NCBI GenBank assembly: GCA_944472135.2
Contig: OX235262.1
Location: 25,157,362 to 25,221,361 of the forward strand
Direction: 5' to 3'
DNA: 64,000 bases
DNA from: Trichobilharzia regenti
Lineage: Eukaryota; Platyhelminthes; Trematoda; Strigeidida; Schistosomatidae
Shown: piece after piece, positions 1-10,744 of the stretch
Position numbering within the stretch: the first letter of the stretch is position 1
Layout of the letters: each line of letters begins with the position of its first letter
The notes under the pieces: model-generated
Told to the model about the DNA's origin: nothing
Databases searched by the model: none
The model's input: the letters and a program-made list of their open reading frames with translations, nothing else
Made by a program: the position numbers and the translations under genes

Positions 1-168
1 CAGACAATGTGTATTTATATATATATATCAAATATTTAACTGTTGAGACATTATTAACTTGTAGACAATTTAAGATTTGACATTATATCATCCTTGATCG
101 TGACTGTAAAAATGGCATGCATTTTCATGTAAATTTATGTTTATATGAAAATAAATTATTATTATTAT
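1..168. other. AT-rich flank with possible non-LTR 3' tail
   Basis: No open reading frame of note. The stretch ends in an AATAAA-like string followed by ATT repeats (about 147-168), which resembles the 3' tail of a non-LTR retroelement lying against the broken 5' end of the gypsy fragment. This reading is an inference from composition only. Confidence 0.35.
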
Positions 169-175
169 CACGCCG

Positions 176-1168
176 TTGGGGACGTTTGCGACCCCAGACG
201 CTCGGTTCCATCATATCCACCTGGATATAGTAGGGCCTCTGCCCCCGTCTAACGGCTGCTCGTATTTACTCACATGTGTGGATCGTTTCACACGTTGGCC
301 GGAAGCCATTCCGATACCAGATGTAACAGCTCAAACCGTCTGTCGTGCCTCCATGGATGGCTGGGTTGCCCATTTTGGATGTCCCGCAACTGTCACTACC
401 GACCGCGGACAACAGTTTGAATCCACAAGCTTCAAAGAATTGTTAGAGATGCTGGGATGCAAACGCATTCGCACAACCGCGTATCATCCCGCGGCAAATG
501 GCCTAGTAGAACGTTTCCACCGTCAACTCAAAGCTGCGTTGATGGCAGTGGAAAACAGTAAGTGGACAGATTCGCTACCACTGGTCCTACTTAGCATCCG
601 GGCTACGCTTAAGAGGGATCTGCAGTGCTCGCCAGCTGAATTGGTGTACGGTACCACCATGCGTTTACCAGGCGAGCTAATCGCTCCCGAAACTTTCGAG
701 CCAAATTTCCCGGATACCACCCGTTACGCTCAGCAACTTAAAAGTTTTATGCAGCGACTCCGACCAGTTTCCACACGCACTCAGAACCGAAAGGTTCAGG
801 TTGATCGGCGACTTGATGACTGTACGCACGTTTTCGTACGTCACGACGCCATACGAAAGCCATTACAACCACCGTATGACGAGCCTTTTAAGGTCCTTAG
901 TCGTAAAGATAAATTTTTCGTTATTGACCGATGCGGCCGCCCAGACACTGTCAGCATAGACAGACTTAAAGCGGCATACACTGAAGAACCTTCACCCTCC
1001 CCATCGGCTCAATCAAATAGCCCCACTGAACCTAGTCCTTGTCCAGACTCAACTACCTCACCTCCGATGATGAATGATGATTCTCCTACCGTCACCAGTA
1101 AGACCCCTGTCACACGTGCTGGTCGACGTGTTCACTGGCCCAAGAGGTTCGTAGAATTCTTTCACTGA
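176..1168 (+). CDS. Ty3/gypsy integrase, C-terminal part of pol (5'-truncated)
   Basis: This is the end of a Ty3/gypsy polyprotein. Counted from the first in-frame codon, the integrase core shows catalytic D17 (HLDIVGPLP), D76 (TTDRGQQFE) and E112 (HPAANGLVERFH), a D-D-35-E arrangement. The insertion of element DNA into chromosomes is the known role of this domain. A C-terminal region follows with RKPLQPPY and a Ser/Pro-rich linker, ending in TRAGRRVHWPKRF, which is typical of gypsy pol termini. The frame opens with TTG and has no ATG. Protease, RT and RNase H are absent, so the fragment cannot act alone. The frame is open for 331 codons with no internal stop, so it is fairly young. Schistosome gypsy families such as Boudicca or Saci-2/3 are plausible relatives. 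Confidence 0.9.
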   Translation: MGTFATPDARFHHIHLDIVGPLPPSNGCSYLLTCVDRFTRWPEAIPIPDVTAQTVCRASMDGWVAHFGCPATVTTDRGQQFESTSFKELLEMLGCKRIRTTAYHPAANGLVERFHRQLKAALMAVENSKWTDSLPLVLLSIRATLKRDLQCSPAELVYGTTMRLPGELIAPETFEPNFPDTTRYAQQLKSFMQRLRPVSTRTQNRKVQVDRRLDDCTHVFVRHDAIRKPLQPPYDEPFKVLSRKDKFFVIDRCGRPDTVSIDRLKAAYTEEPSPSPSAQSNSPTEPSPCPDSTTSPPMMNDDSPTVTSKTPVTRAGRRVHWPKRFVEFFH

Positions 1169-1995
1169 ACTAATCCATAGGTAATGCTACTGGTGATTTT
1201 TTATTCTTTGTCACAATTTCTTATCCAATTCTGCTATGTTTAATCTATTTGGTCCCGCTTCTGGGAGTAGTCGTTTTAACCCTCACTAATCCTTTTAATC
1301 TTTATCTCTCGTTACAGAGGACCAGCAGCAGTTTGTTTTTACCCCTAATTTTTCATCTATTTCATCTCAATCTACTCGCTAGATCAGTTGGCTTCTCATG
1401 TCATCTGGTAACCCACACCAAAAGAGGAATTATGAACAGTATATTACCTTTCACTGCCCATTTTCTTCCAAAAAAGAAAAAAAATTAATTATTATTAAAA
1501 AAAATTTTTATAAAAAAAAGATTATTTCAAAAAAAAACTTCCACTGTATAGTTAAATGGACAGATATACATATTTTTTTGCGCATAAATGCTTCACTTCT
1601 ATGCTGTACATAGTAATCCGCTCAATTTATTTTCACAGCCTGTACTATATTCCTTCGGGTTTATGCCCTCCTCAAATTCATTTATTTTGTGAACCATACT
1701 TATAAACATTATGCATCATCTTAGTTATGCACTTAGCAACATGAACAAAGTAATTTTGGTAATGATAACTACTCATAGCTATTGGTTATGTACTAACTTC
1801 TCTGTAATTTTATAAGTTCTCACAGGGTAGAAACTTCCTTTGTTTTATCTCATTCTAACGTACTACTTCCAAGTTGCACCACTTTTCCTCGCATTGATTT
1901 CGCACAAGCTTTTGTAGTACCTTTACACCGATTTTGAAATCTTAACCTTCTTTCCCATTTTCTTCTGTTATTTTTTACCCTGCTCCTTATCATAC
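1169..1995. other. Gypsy 3' flank, no gene seen
   Basis: AT-rich sequence after the gypsy stop codon, with oligo-A runs near 1470-1535. It may include the gypsy 3' untranslated region or LTR, but no second LTR copy is in the window to show it. Positions 1996-2000 (GCTGG) are the left target duplication of the next element. Confidence 0.4.
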
Positions 1996-2000
1996 GCTGG

Positions 2001-2369
2001 TGTCAATGGAGTTGACGTTTGAACGATCAATTCTTGGTTGTTTGCTCAAAATCAACTTCCCCAATTTTCGCGGAAGCATCAATACGACAGTCATCGTCTC
2101 ATCGGTCGCTGTTCAGAAAGAAGATTGAAACATCGTCAGAAGTAATACAGAGATTTATTATTGTAATATTTGTTTTCAGACCTTAGTTTGCTTAGTTCGC
2201 TTATTCCTTTTATATGTTGGTGTAACAATAAACAAATATCAAACGGCAGATCGGTGTTTTGGTTTTTGCGTCCGTTATAACTAAGCGTTTCTGAGAAATC
2301 TTCTAAGAACAGCGTGGGCCCGAGCGTAGCGAGAGCTGGGCATTAACGGTTTATGAGTCTTGGCTGACA
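2001..2369 (+). repeat. 5' LTR of BEL/Pao element
   Basis: 369 bp with TG...CA ends, repeated at 5070-5436. It contains a TTGGTGTAACAATAAACAAA string near 2218, a possible polyadenylation signal region of the LTR. The LTR end is placed at 2369 because similarity to the 3' copy stops there and the target duplication fits. Confidence 0.9.
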
Positions 2370-2513
2370 GTTTCTGACGATAGAAACAGATCTGGTGGAT
2401 TGAAACAGTTGGTGAAAGTTTGGATAGTCGCCGTTCATTTTTCCTGGTGCCGGTCAAGTCCTCTTTGAACAAGCAATATCTGGAACCTTTTTGGAATTGG
2501 GTCAAGTTCAACA

Positions 2514-3278
2514 ATGCCTGGGTCAAAGAAGGGACAGAGTGTCTTGGATGCAAACGGGAAAGTAAGTCATTGTGACTTGTCTGTTAATTGTAACGATGTG
2601 TCTGATGTTAAGCATGACATGGTTGATGTTACTGTTTCGCCGTTCAGGGATGATAGGTACATCAAACTCCCTAAGTTTGAACCACGGTGTTTTGATGGAA
2701 ACCCGGCCGATTATTTACAGCTTGTTAAGGAGTTTGAGATCATGCTGAGTAGTTTTTCATTAAGTGATGAATTGAAATTGATGTATTTGATGAGGTATTG
2801 CACTGGAGATGCTTCAAGAGCTATACAGTGCTGTAAGCTCATGCCCCCTAATGAGGGATACGCTGAGGCTATGAGCATATTACGTCAAAGGTTTGGAAGG
2901 CCTTCGATGATTGTAAGGAGCGTATACGAAGCTGTCAAGGGTAATGGCAGTCAACTTCAAGATGACTCTAAAGCACTCACTGAGTTTTTAGACAATCTTA
3001 TGACTTACAAGAATACCTTGATTTCTATGAATTTCATGAGTGATCTCAACTCCAGCTCAGTCCTAGAGGTAATTGCAAGACGCCTACCTACGCGGCTGCA
3101 AAGGAAATGGGTAAAAATAAGCTCTCATATAGAGGAGGAGGGTATCGAGCCAAGGTTCGATGATATTCTTAGACTGGTGAAGGACAGTGTCAACCAGGCG
3201 ATGGGCAAATTCGCCAGCATTTTGCATTCCAAGGCAGAACCCTATGTAAAAGATATGGCTGTTTATTCACCTGTTTGA
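2514..3278 (+). CDS. BEL/Pao Gag-like protein (DUF1759-type)
   Basis: A 254-residue ORF with an ATG start in good position after the 5' LTR. Residues of about 50-220 carry the pattern of the BEL/Pao gag domain (DUF1759): LPKFEPRCFDGNPADYLQLV, then FEIMLSS, MRYCTGDASRAIQCC, and ILRQRFGRPSMIV. The domain packages element RNA. The usual downstream CCHC knuckles and protease are missing, because the frame runs out at the deletion junction with integrase (about 3250-3280); the last residues are probably fusion sequence. It overlaps the next frame by 4 bases. Confidence 0.85.
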   Translation: MPGSKKGQSVLDANGKVSHCDLSVNCNDVSDVKHDMVDVTVSPFRDDRYIKLPKFEPRCFDGNPADYLQLVKEFEIMLSSFSLSDELKLMYLMRYCTGDASRAIQCCKLMPPNEGYAEAMSILRQRFGRPSMIVRSVYEAVKGNGSQLQDDSKALTEFLDNLMTYKNTLISMNFMSDLNSSSVLEVIARRLPTRLQRKWVKISSHIEEEGIEPRFDDILRLVKDSVNQAMGKFASILHSKAEPYVKDMAVYSPV

Positions 3279-4108
3279 AAATGAGAGCTGTGCATATTGA
3301 GATGGTTCATTCTCTAACTACTGATTCATTCGTGCTAGCATTACATAGATTTATAAATCGCCGGGGTGTACCGAAGATGATGTTCAGCGACAGAGGGACT
3401 AATTTTGTTGGCTGTCACGCCGAGCTTAAAGAATACTTCGAAGGTCCTCAAACGAGAGTTCAGGAAGAGTTACTGAAAAGGAACATCGAGTGGCACTTCA
3501 ACCCACCACATGCCAGCCATAGAGGTGGGCTATGGGAAAGACTTATAGGAATTATCAAGCGTATTTGAAGCTCCATAATTACAAACCAGAGTTTGAATGA
3601 CGAAACGCTGGAGACATTTTTTTGTGAAGCTGAACGAATATTAAATGACCGGCCGTTATCACCTGTGAGGGACGACGTCAAGGATTTTGATGTGTTAACC
3701 CCAAATAAATTATTGTTATTGAGAGGCAACCCTGGCATAGAGGACGCAAGCGGAGAAGGAATACCTACGATTAAAAGATGGAAACAAGCCAGGCACATGA
3801 AAGATATATTTTGGAAAAGATGGTTAAAGGAGTATGTTCTAACATTGCAGACCAGGGACAAGTGGAAAAAGTTGTGCCGAAACTTAAAGGTTGGTGACAT
3901 AGTATTAGTAGCAGATAAATGTGCCACAAGTAGGTGGCCTTTGGGAGTGGTAGTAAGGCTGATCTGTAGTGGTGATGGATTGGTGAGGACGGTTGAGGTG
4001 AGAACTAGTTGTGGCATGTTGGTGCGAGATATCAGAAAACTGTGTCTCCTGGAAGGTGCTGAGAGTAGAGAGTCGGAGGATGAAACAATAGATGATTTTC
4101 CAACCTAG
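3275..4108 (+). pseudogene. BEL/Pao integrase C-terminal half, one in-frame stop
   Basis: One reading frame covers 3275-4108 with a single TGA at 3566-3568. Before the stop: RAVHIEMVHSL, the second catalytic Asp in FSDRGTNFVG, and the catalytic Glu in GGLWERLIG. After it: AERILNDRPLSP and the C-terminal domain seen in BEL integrases (DUF5641-like; KVGDIVLVADK, RWPLGVVVRL, VRTVEVRTSCG). The first catalytic Asp and the zinc-binding N-terminus are deleted, so the enzyme is dead on two counts. Confidence 0.88.
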
Positions 4109-4110
4109 AG

Positions 4111-4363
4111 CGTCAACCTGAGAAGGGTTGTAGGCGTACTGCTGTAAGTCCTACAATTCTTCAAAGGGTAGCGCATCAGTGAGCAGTCTAATGTGCTCGG
4201 TGTGTGATTTTGTATATATGTTCATATTGTATATACTGAATTGATATCATCTTTCATCTAGCTGTTGGTAATTCTGTTTGTGTCCGGACATTCCACAACT
4301 TACAATCGTCAACCTGTGAAGGTTTGTAGGCGTACTGGTGTAAGTCCTGCGATTCTTCAAAGG
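4111..4363 (+). repeat. Pair of 57-bp direct repeats in the BEL/Pao 3' region
   Basis: CGTCAACCTG...TTCAAAGG at 4111-4167 recurs at 4307-4363 with a few changes (period 196 bp). The rest of the 4109-5069 stretch is untranslated element sequence with no ORF I can support. Confidence 0.75.
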
Positions 4364-5029
4364 AATTCCATCAAGACATGATCCGCGAGTTTTTGTGTAC
4401 AGTTTGTATATATGTGTGGTGTGTCATATCAATTGGTGTATTTTGGATTCATTGTGTTTACTTGTTGTTTTCGTATCTTGTTGTTATTGCGTAATTTTGT
4501 TAAAATTTTCGTCGTGATTACTTCTGAAGTTGTTTCGAGTCTTCTACATCCATGAATGAATTGATTGATGTTAAGGACAGCAGATGGGTCGTATACGCCG
4601 GGGAGGCTAGGCTATTGCTGAGAATGAAATGCACACTGAGATAATTGTTAGCTGCGGTCCGACACGCCGGGGAGAAAGAGTGTAAACGACTGAGGCTCGC
4701 ATGCATCACCGCTACTAGAACTGAGGCAGAATGAGTGACAAGCGATTTCAATGGTAATTGGTAGTGGGTAATTAAGAGGATGTGTGTAGAGTATCGTGAG
4801 GTCCTGCCATGGTCACGTTGCATTCTGCAAGAGTCATTCTAGTAAGTGGCGATTGTGTTGCAAGATGTCAAGAGGAGGTCTCTGTCTGGAGGCGCAGGTC
4901 GTCATTGATGTGTGAGATTGTGCTGTGGGTATGTTTGTGGTGTGTTGGCTTTTCTGTTTGTTTTCCATTTCAGCTCTGTCCGTGTGACCCAGGTTCTCGT
5001 AATGGCATCCAAGTCAACGTGCATTGATC

Positions 5030-5069
5030 GTGAAAGAAAAAAGGGATGGATCCCTTTTTTGCCGGGGAG
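5030..5069 (+). promoter_or_regulatory. Probable polypurine tract and hairpin before the 3' LTR
   Basis: A purine-rich string (5031-5047) and GCCGGGGAG (5061-5069) directly abut the 3' LTR, where plus-strand priming takes place in LTR elements. Positions 5037-5060 form an inverted repeat (A6GGGA / TCCCT6) around TGGA, which could fold as a hairpin. Confidence 0.5.
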
Positions 5070-5436
5070 TGTCAATGGAGTTGAAGTTTGAACGATCAAT
5101 TCTTGGTTGTTTGCTCAAAATCAACTTCCCCAATTTTCGCGGAAGCATCAATACGACAGTCATCGTCTCATCGGTCGCTGTTCAGAAAGAAGATTGAAAC
5201 ATCGTCAGAAGTAATACAGAGATTTATTATTGTAATATTTGTTTTCAGACCTTAGTTTGCTTAGTTCGCTTATTCCTTTTATATGTTGGTGTAACAATAA
5301 ACAAATATCAAACGGCAGATCGGTGTTTTGGTTTTTGCGTCCGTTATAACTAAGCGTTTCCGAAATCTTCGAAGAACAGCGTGGGCCCGAGCGTAGCGAG
5401 AGCTGGGCATTAACGGTTTATGAGACTTTGCTGACA
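5070..5436 (+). repeat. 3' LTR of BEL/Pao element
   Basis: 367 bp, matching 2001-2369 with a handful of substitutions and a small indel near its end. It is followed at once by the GCTGG target duplication (5437-5441). Confidence 0.9.
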
Positions 5437-5441
5437 GCTGG

Positions 5442-7053
5442 TATAATGATTGCCTTTAACATGACTGCTAGGTTCTGTTGAAGCGGAGGAAGGGAGCATT
5501 GGTCTCATATGAAAGTTAGACATAATGAGTCACCTTCTTGCTACGACAGCCTCGGCGCCAGAGGTTTACCATCAAACCTCCACATAAGTAAGCTTGTAAT
5601 AGTGCGGAATTAAAAACAAAGAATGAATCGATACAATTAGAAAAAATACCAAAAAAAAGATTAATAAAAATATGAAAGACAAAAAAAAGAAAAAATTAAA
5701 AAAAAACAACATCAGACCACAGAAGCTTACAACCACACAAGGCACCAGCGTCATTTCTTATCATATTCCGTCTTACTTCACTAATCATGTACATACCACT
5801 TCCAACTTACCTTAATTTTTTCTCTTTTCTTTTGCTTTCTTTCCTTTCGGTAAAATTTCTTTTTTTTACTATTGCTATTTTCAAACCTTCTCATTCAACC
5901 ATTGCTGTTGTGCCAAGCCATCCTACTGTTGTATATCGAAGCTTGCTGGCTTCCCACCAACCTTCTAAGGGGGGGGGATAACCTGTAGTGCACATTGTAC
6001 CTTTGAACTTTTGTTTAAACTGACTCACCCACGGGGATCCACGTTTACATTTGAGTTGTGAGTCTTCCGTACGTTCATTGGTTCGCTCTCTTGTTGTGCT
6101 CTCTTTTTGCACACTCTCCGAGCCTACCTCCAGCAACGTCTGCAGATAAGTTGTACAGTCACTTTATTTATTAAATCTGTCATTCTGTTACGTTAAATAC
6201 AACTCATACTAAGAATTCTTTCCATTGTTAGCTTTTAAACTTTGATTGAGTTAATCAGTACTTACACGTTAGGTAGAGTACTAGTAAAGTCATAAGACGG
6301 TGAAGTTTTTTTAGTAAGTATGGTGATTTCGAAGACTATCTTCAGTCTAACCTCAACACTTACAATCACGTAGCATACTCGACGTATTGCTTTCACTTAG
6401 ACAACCACTGACACCAAAGGGTACTGAACAGCTGTTTCATTCTAGTAGGGGACCCATGGGTAGCACGCACCCACACTTTCCAAACCAGGATCTTTTTTAC
6501 AAGGCAACTTCGTATACCATTCAGTCACTGGGACCCGATCCAATGGCCGGTGAATTCTAACTTCTAGCAGTTCGTGATTTTTAGCGCAACCACCAACCAC
6601 TGTCATCGCCTGGTTTTCAGTGGTTTTCTAACAGATGAAATCTCTACAAATCAACTTTTGAAAATTATGGAATTCAGTCAGCATCGCTCCACTGACCAGT
6701 CGGAATGCACCTACCTCTCCGAAAAGTCTTATTTCTTCGCATCTTTTAATCTTTTGATCCAACTATTTTAAACGTGAAAATTTTAGCGACAAATTAACAA
6801 ATTCATAAAGTCGGTTTTAGAATCTTAGTTGAAGATGCATTATTTTCAGCAGGTTTCCCTTTGCGCATTATCTATCACATAGTGCTTCCGACAGCATAGT
6901 GTGGATGCAGTCACAAGCAGTACTGTTGAAAGGAAAATAACCTTGATAATTGGCACAGGAAGACTGATCTATTAGCTTTTACACTGTACTTTATATACAA
7001 GTTTACTGAACATCGAAGGTCACTGGAGAGCGGGGAATTTGATCCGCGACCCG
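5442..7053. other. Intergenic, no gene recognised
   Basis: AT-rich with oligo-A runs at 5640-5705, a G10 run at 5970-5979 and no convincing ORF or repeat family. The last 200 bases precede the VPS25 start and presumably hold its promoter, but I see no clear TATA box close to it. Confidence 0.5.
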
Positions 7054-9768
7054 ATGTCCTTGAATCCGGCTGATGGTTTTGTTTGGCCGTGGCAATACAA
7101 TTTCCCGCCGTTTTTCACCCTCCAACCAAATGTCGAAACTCGAAGAAAGCAAATAAATGCATGGTGTCAATTAGTAATTGATTATTTCAAAAGCAGAAAC
7201 CAATTCTCTGTCAGTGTTGCCGCCATTCGTGATCCCACTTGTCCTCTTTTTAATAATAAGAGTATCCAACGTTCAGCCAGTCCAGATTTAATTGCCCTCA
7301 TATTGGATGAGTTGTGTAGGCGTGGAAATCTGGAGTGGCTTGATAAGTGAGTTTCACTGTTTTGTGTGAGAGAACCGTAAGGTCCTCTAGAGGACTTATA
7401 AATTATAATAATAATTATAATCTTATAAATTATAATTAAATTATATTATGGATACCGTACAACTATTACATATATGTAATAGTTGTACGGTATCCATAAT
7501 ATAATTTAATTATAATTTATAAGATTTAATCTTTGATATGACTCACGCTTTTGGTTGATAATTTATGGGGAAGTTACTAGTTGTGTTAATTTCCTCTACT
7601 GTTTCCTTCAGCTCTGCAAACTAACATATAAATTTGCCATTTTTATTCTAGCTGTATCATATTACATATCGCTGATAATTTATTTGGTACTCTTTGCGAG
7701 TTTCGCTGCACTAATGTGACTAAAGCTGGCATTGTTTTTTGGATTCTTCAGTTGTTAGTCCCTGACTTAGTTCTTATCCACATATTCGACTGAGTGGAGG
7801 AATAGTGTTATAGGCTAGCACTACCCCACATTCTCATTTTTCTTGAATCTAAGTTTATTCTAATCGATGGATCAGAGTAAAGTATACCGTCATATTTTGG
7901 GCGCATGATGATTGCGTAACATTGCTTTGCCAATACCTGTAGTTTCTAAGAACAATTTAGCCCGCCATCATGAATGCTTTTATTGTTAGATGTGGCCTTT
8001 AGTCAGTCTTAATGGTGAGTGCTAAGAGATTCGACTTCCTAGCTGCCAAATTGCACTTAATAATGTGTGCCGCAGTAAAATCAGGTGCGCTTTTGGGAAA
8101 TGTGACAATACAGCGACTAGAGTTTCTGAATGGAATATCCTATAGGTGCTGCCTGACTGTTTCAGTATTTGCATATGATTAAAAGAATAAGCGGCTGCTC
8201 AGTTTGTTAACGAAGATATCAGACCAAATTGACAAAACATTTTAAGTTTCTTAGTGATAATTCTCAAAACTCATCCTCTTGCCTGCTGTTTAGAATACTG
8301 ATGACATCTCAGCGTGTTAGTTAAAATCAGTAGACCTCTGGTCTCATTCAGAGTAACTGACCAGAGGGAATTGATGTTAGTGGATCCTGAGCACTAGAAA
8401 AGCAAGGTCCTCTTATACATAGTGACAGCTGTGATTTTCTACGAAAATGAAGTATAAGGTTGTTCTCACTTACTAGTACTCGTCAAAGGTTCAGACTTAT
8501 TAAAGAAATAGGTGCCAGAATTATTATAATGAATAAAATATCCTTAATAAATGGAACTTCGAGTAGGACAATTCAAGAAGCAGTTCGACTGACGTACAAA
8601 AGCACTGAGATCGCGCACTACTAAAACCCAACTTTGGTCGAACGTACACATTAGTGCTACAACTGAAGCAAAACAACAGGACCTGGTGGTTTAAATACAA
8701 CAGTGTTTTTCGGGTTAGTAAAGATTTACTGACTACGATAGCTAGAGTAGTAGTTGGCATGTGGAGTCGAGATTTCACGAGAATGATGTAGATCATTAGT
8801 TAGGGTTTTATTAAAAGGTGGACAGTTCTTTCTCTGTTAGTTACCAGAAGAACCTACCATCACTAATTATTTCAAGATAGGTGAATTTAAAAAGCAGCTT
8901 GAGAGAACCATTTAGTCGTCGTGTATGGAGTAGATCTTCAGCCTTCGAGGGGCTTTGAAAACACGTGTTTTTCTGCGTCTGTTACGCGTGAATCAAGAGG
9001 TATTTTAGTAATGTCTATTTGTAAAGGGAGTAATAAATGCACACTATGCTAATCAAGTAACTATTAATGTAAACTCAGGCATATACGAACTTTATGTTGC
9101 CGTAATCCAACATTATCTATCACGGTTGCGAACGCCGTTGTCCTTAAATTTTTTTTAAATGTGCACATGGAAGTCTGTTTATCGTTGGTTTCTTAAGAGC
9201 TGGGTCGTCGGAAGAGGAGAGCTTCCGAGATGCAGATTTTACTAGATAATCTAATTTCCTTTTTAGGCAAAGACTTCAATTTTCAGAGTCTCCTGATTGC
9301 ACTGAGCAGAAACTTACTTCGATTAGCAACTATAGGCTGTAGAGCATTGCACATACCTGCTGTAAGGACGGATATAGTAATATAATCAAATCAAACAAGT
9401 ATATACTGTCATGAGTTCATTTTAAAAGCGTTTCAACTTTTTTTTAATTTAATTGCTTGTATATAGCTGATATCTATATTTTTAAGTCTACGCAGAATTT
9501 GTATGTTAAATTTTCCAGATCTCATAACAACGCTAGGATTGTTTGGCGAACATCTGAAGAATGGGCTGATCTGATTTCTAAATGGGCTCGATCAACTGGC
9601 CATGGAAATTCAGTTTGCACATTTTATGAGCTAACTGACAGTGATAATACAAGACAAGAGGCTTTTCATGGACTTGATATAACGGTTTTGATAGATGCGT
9701 TGACTGTACTGCAGAAACGTGGCAAAGCTGAATTAATGGGAGATGCAGGTGTTAAGTTTTTCTGCTAG
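7054..9768 (+). CDS. VPS25: VPS25, ESCRT-II subunit (two exons)
   Basis: ESCRT-II acts on endosomes: with VPS22 and VPS36 it helps sort ubiquitinated membrane proteins into multivesicular bodies, and VPS25 recruits ESCRT-III (VPS20/CHMP6). Exon 1 is 7054-7346, the intron 7347-9518 (GTGAGT donor, TTTTCCAG acceptor), exon 2 9519-9768 with stop TAG. The joined frame has 180 residues; animal VPS25 is about 176. Diagnostic strings: WPWQYNFPPFFTLQPN near the N-terminus (the VPS22/36-binding motif region), SPLFNN-like PLFNNKSIQR, GNLEWLDK at the junction, then VWRTSEEWADLI, FYELT, FHGLD and the C-terminal GVKFF. Two winged-helix domains fall on either side of the splice junction. The ATG at 7054 is chosen because it leads straight into the conserved start; the frame runs upstream only to a TTG. 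It is the only clear single-copy cellular gene here. Confidence 0.96.
7419..7526. repeat. 108-bp perfect palindrome in the VPS25 intron
   Basis: Both arms are exact reverse complements with no spacer, centred between 7472 and 7473 (ACATA|TATGT). The core of each arm holds GGATACCGTACAACTATTAC, not simple AT repeat; the outer parts are AT-rich. It can form a long hairpin in DNA or pre-mRNA. No ORF is present. It may be a small foldback or MITE-like insertion, or a sequencing artefact. Confidence 0.9.
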
Positions 9769-10300
9769 TTCTTTGTGTTGATGATTACTGGTTGTCGAAT
9801 GATGCTTCACGGAGAACTAACCGCTTCCTAATGAAAATGAATCCTTTGTAATATACAAATCTTTCATCTGCGAACTCTATGGGTTTAAATTTGTTTTGTT
9901 TCGATTTGTTTTTATTTCCATACAATTTGAAAAGATATTTTTTGATGGTTAGATTTTATATATGTTGACAAAGTTCAGTACTACTAAACTATTTTGGTTA
10001 CTATACTACATAATGTTTTATTAGTGCTAGAGAGAGCTTAATTGTAAGCAAAATATGTACAGAGGAACTAATAATGTAAGAAAAGTTTTTATTTTCACTT
10101 CTTGTCGCTGGGATTCATTTTCTCAATGGAACTGTTACTTGTGTATATAAATAAATGGAACCGTTTATTTTATAAAATTGGTAATTAATATCCATCATGA
10201 AATAAATTGTTATCTATTTATGTGTAGGAACTGGAAAAGGTAACTACAAGGTTTATTAACATAATCTTAGAGAGAATTAAGGTTCTGTAACTCAGGTACG
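9769..10300 (+). other. VPS25 3' untranslated region and flank
   Basis: No ORF. AATAAA motifs occur at 10150-10155 and again at 10200-10205, the likely polyadenylation signals of VPS25, followed by about 100 bases of flank before a SINE. Confidence 0.6.
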
Positions 10301-10543
10301 TTGGTGGCACATCGGTAAGGACTCTCGTCGACCATGCACACGGTCCGGGGTTCGATCCCCGGCCGACGCACTTCTTTACCCCGCTAAGCCAGAAATAATG
10401 CCGGTAAAAAGAAAAGGTTGGTCTGGGCATGAGGCTAGCAACCCCATCCTGTAAAAATAATAAGACACTGCTACAGAAACTTCAAGCCACTAGGTTGAAG
10501 CCCTATGTTCCACTGGGGACGTGAAGGAAAAATTATTATTATT
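10301..10543 (+). mobile_element. tRNA-headed SINE, body type 1
   Basis: The head (10303-10372) has a Pol III A box (TGGCACATCGG) and B box (GGTTCGATCCC). The body ends CTTCAAGCCACTAGGTTGAA, then CCACTGGGGACGTGAAGG and an A/ATT tail. The same element recurs at 21993-22220, 27721-27957, 45372-45606 and 62990-63213. It needs a partner LINE for movement. Confidence 0.88.
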
Positions 10544-10744
10544 TAACTCAGTATTTAAGTTGAATATGTGAATATTCAGTTTACACCTAGCTTATTCCAT
10601 AAGGTTTTATTCAGTGAATACTACTTCACCTCATTATTATCCTCTCTGTTCAGTTCACAATTCACTTATTGGGTTTTATCATTTCAATGATTGACTGATT
10701 GAGTTTCAACATAGAACTTAGCGCAGAAGTGCAACAGTTCAAGT

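Larger units (their letters stand above)
2001..5436 (+). mobile_element. BEL/Pao LTR retrotransposon, internally deleted
   Basis: Two LTRs (2001-2369 and 5070-5436) begin TGTCAATGGAGTTG, end GCTGACA and differ at only a few positions. They flank a gag ORF and an integrase ORF. The 5-bp direct repeat GCTGG lies just outside both ends (1996-2000 and 5437-5441), so the whole insertion is intact at its borders. The interior lacks protease, RT, RNase H and the N-terminal part of integrase; gag joins integrase directly near 3270. This is a non-autonomous deletion derivative that would need a related full copy to move. Saci-1-type BEL elements are the known schistosome relatives (inference). Confidence 0.92.

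Noticed and set aside
523..720. Minus-strand frame opposite the gypsy integrase
   Set aside because: Shadow of the plus-strand integrase frame, which has clear catalytic motifs.
10303..10372. Functional tRNA gene (also at 22145, 27890, 45535, 53330, 62990 and 63610)
   Set aside because: A and B boxes are present, but the acceptor and anticodon stems do not close, and each copy is attached to a repeated body; these are SINE heads.
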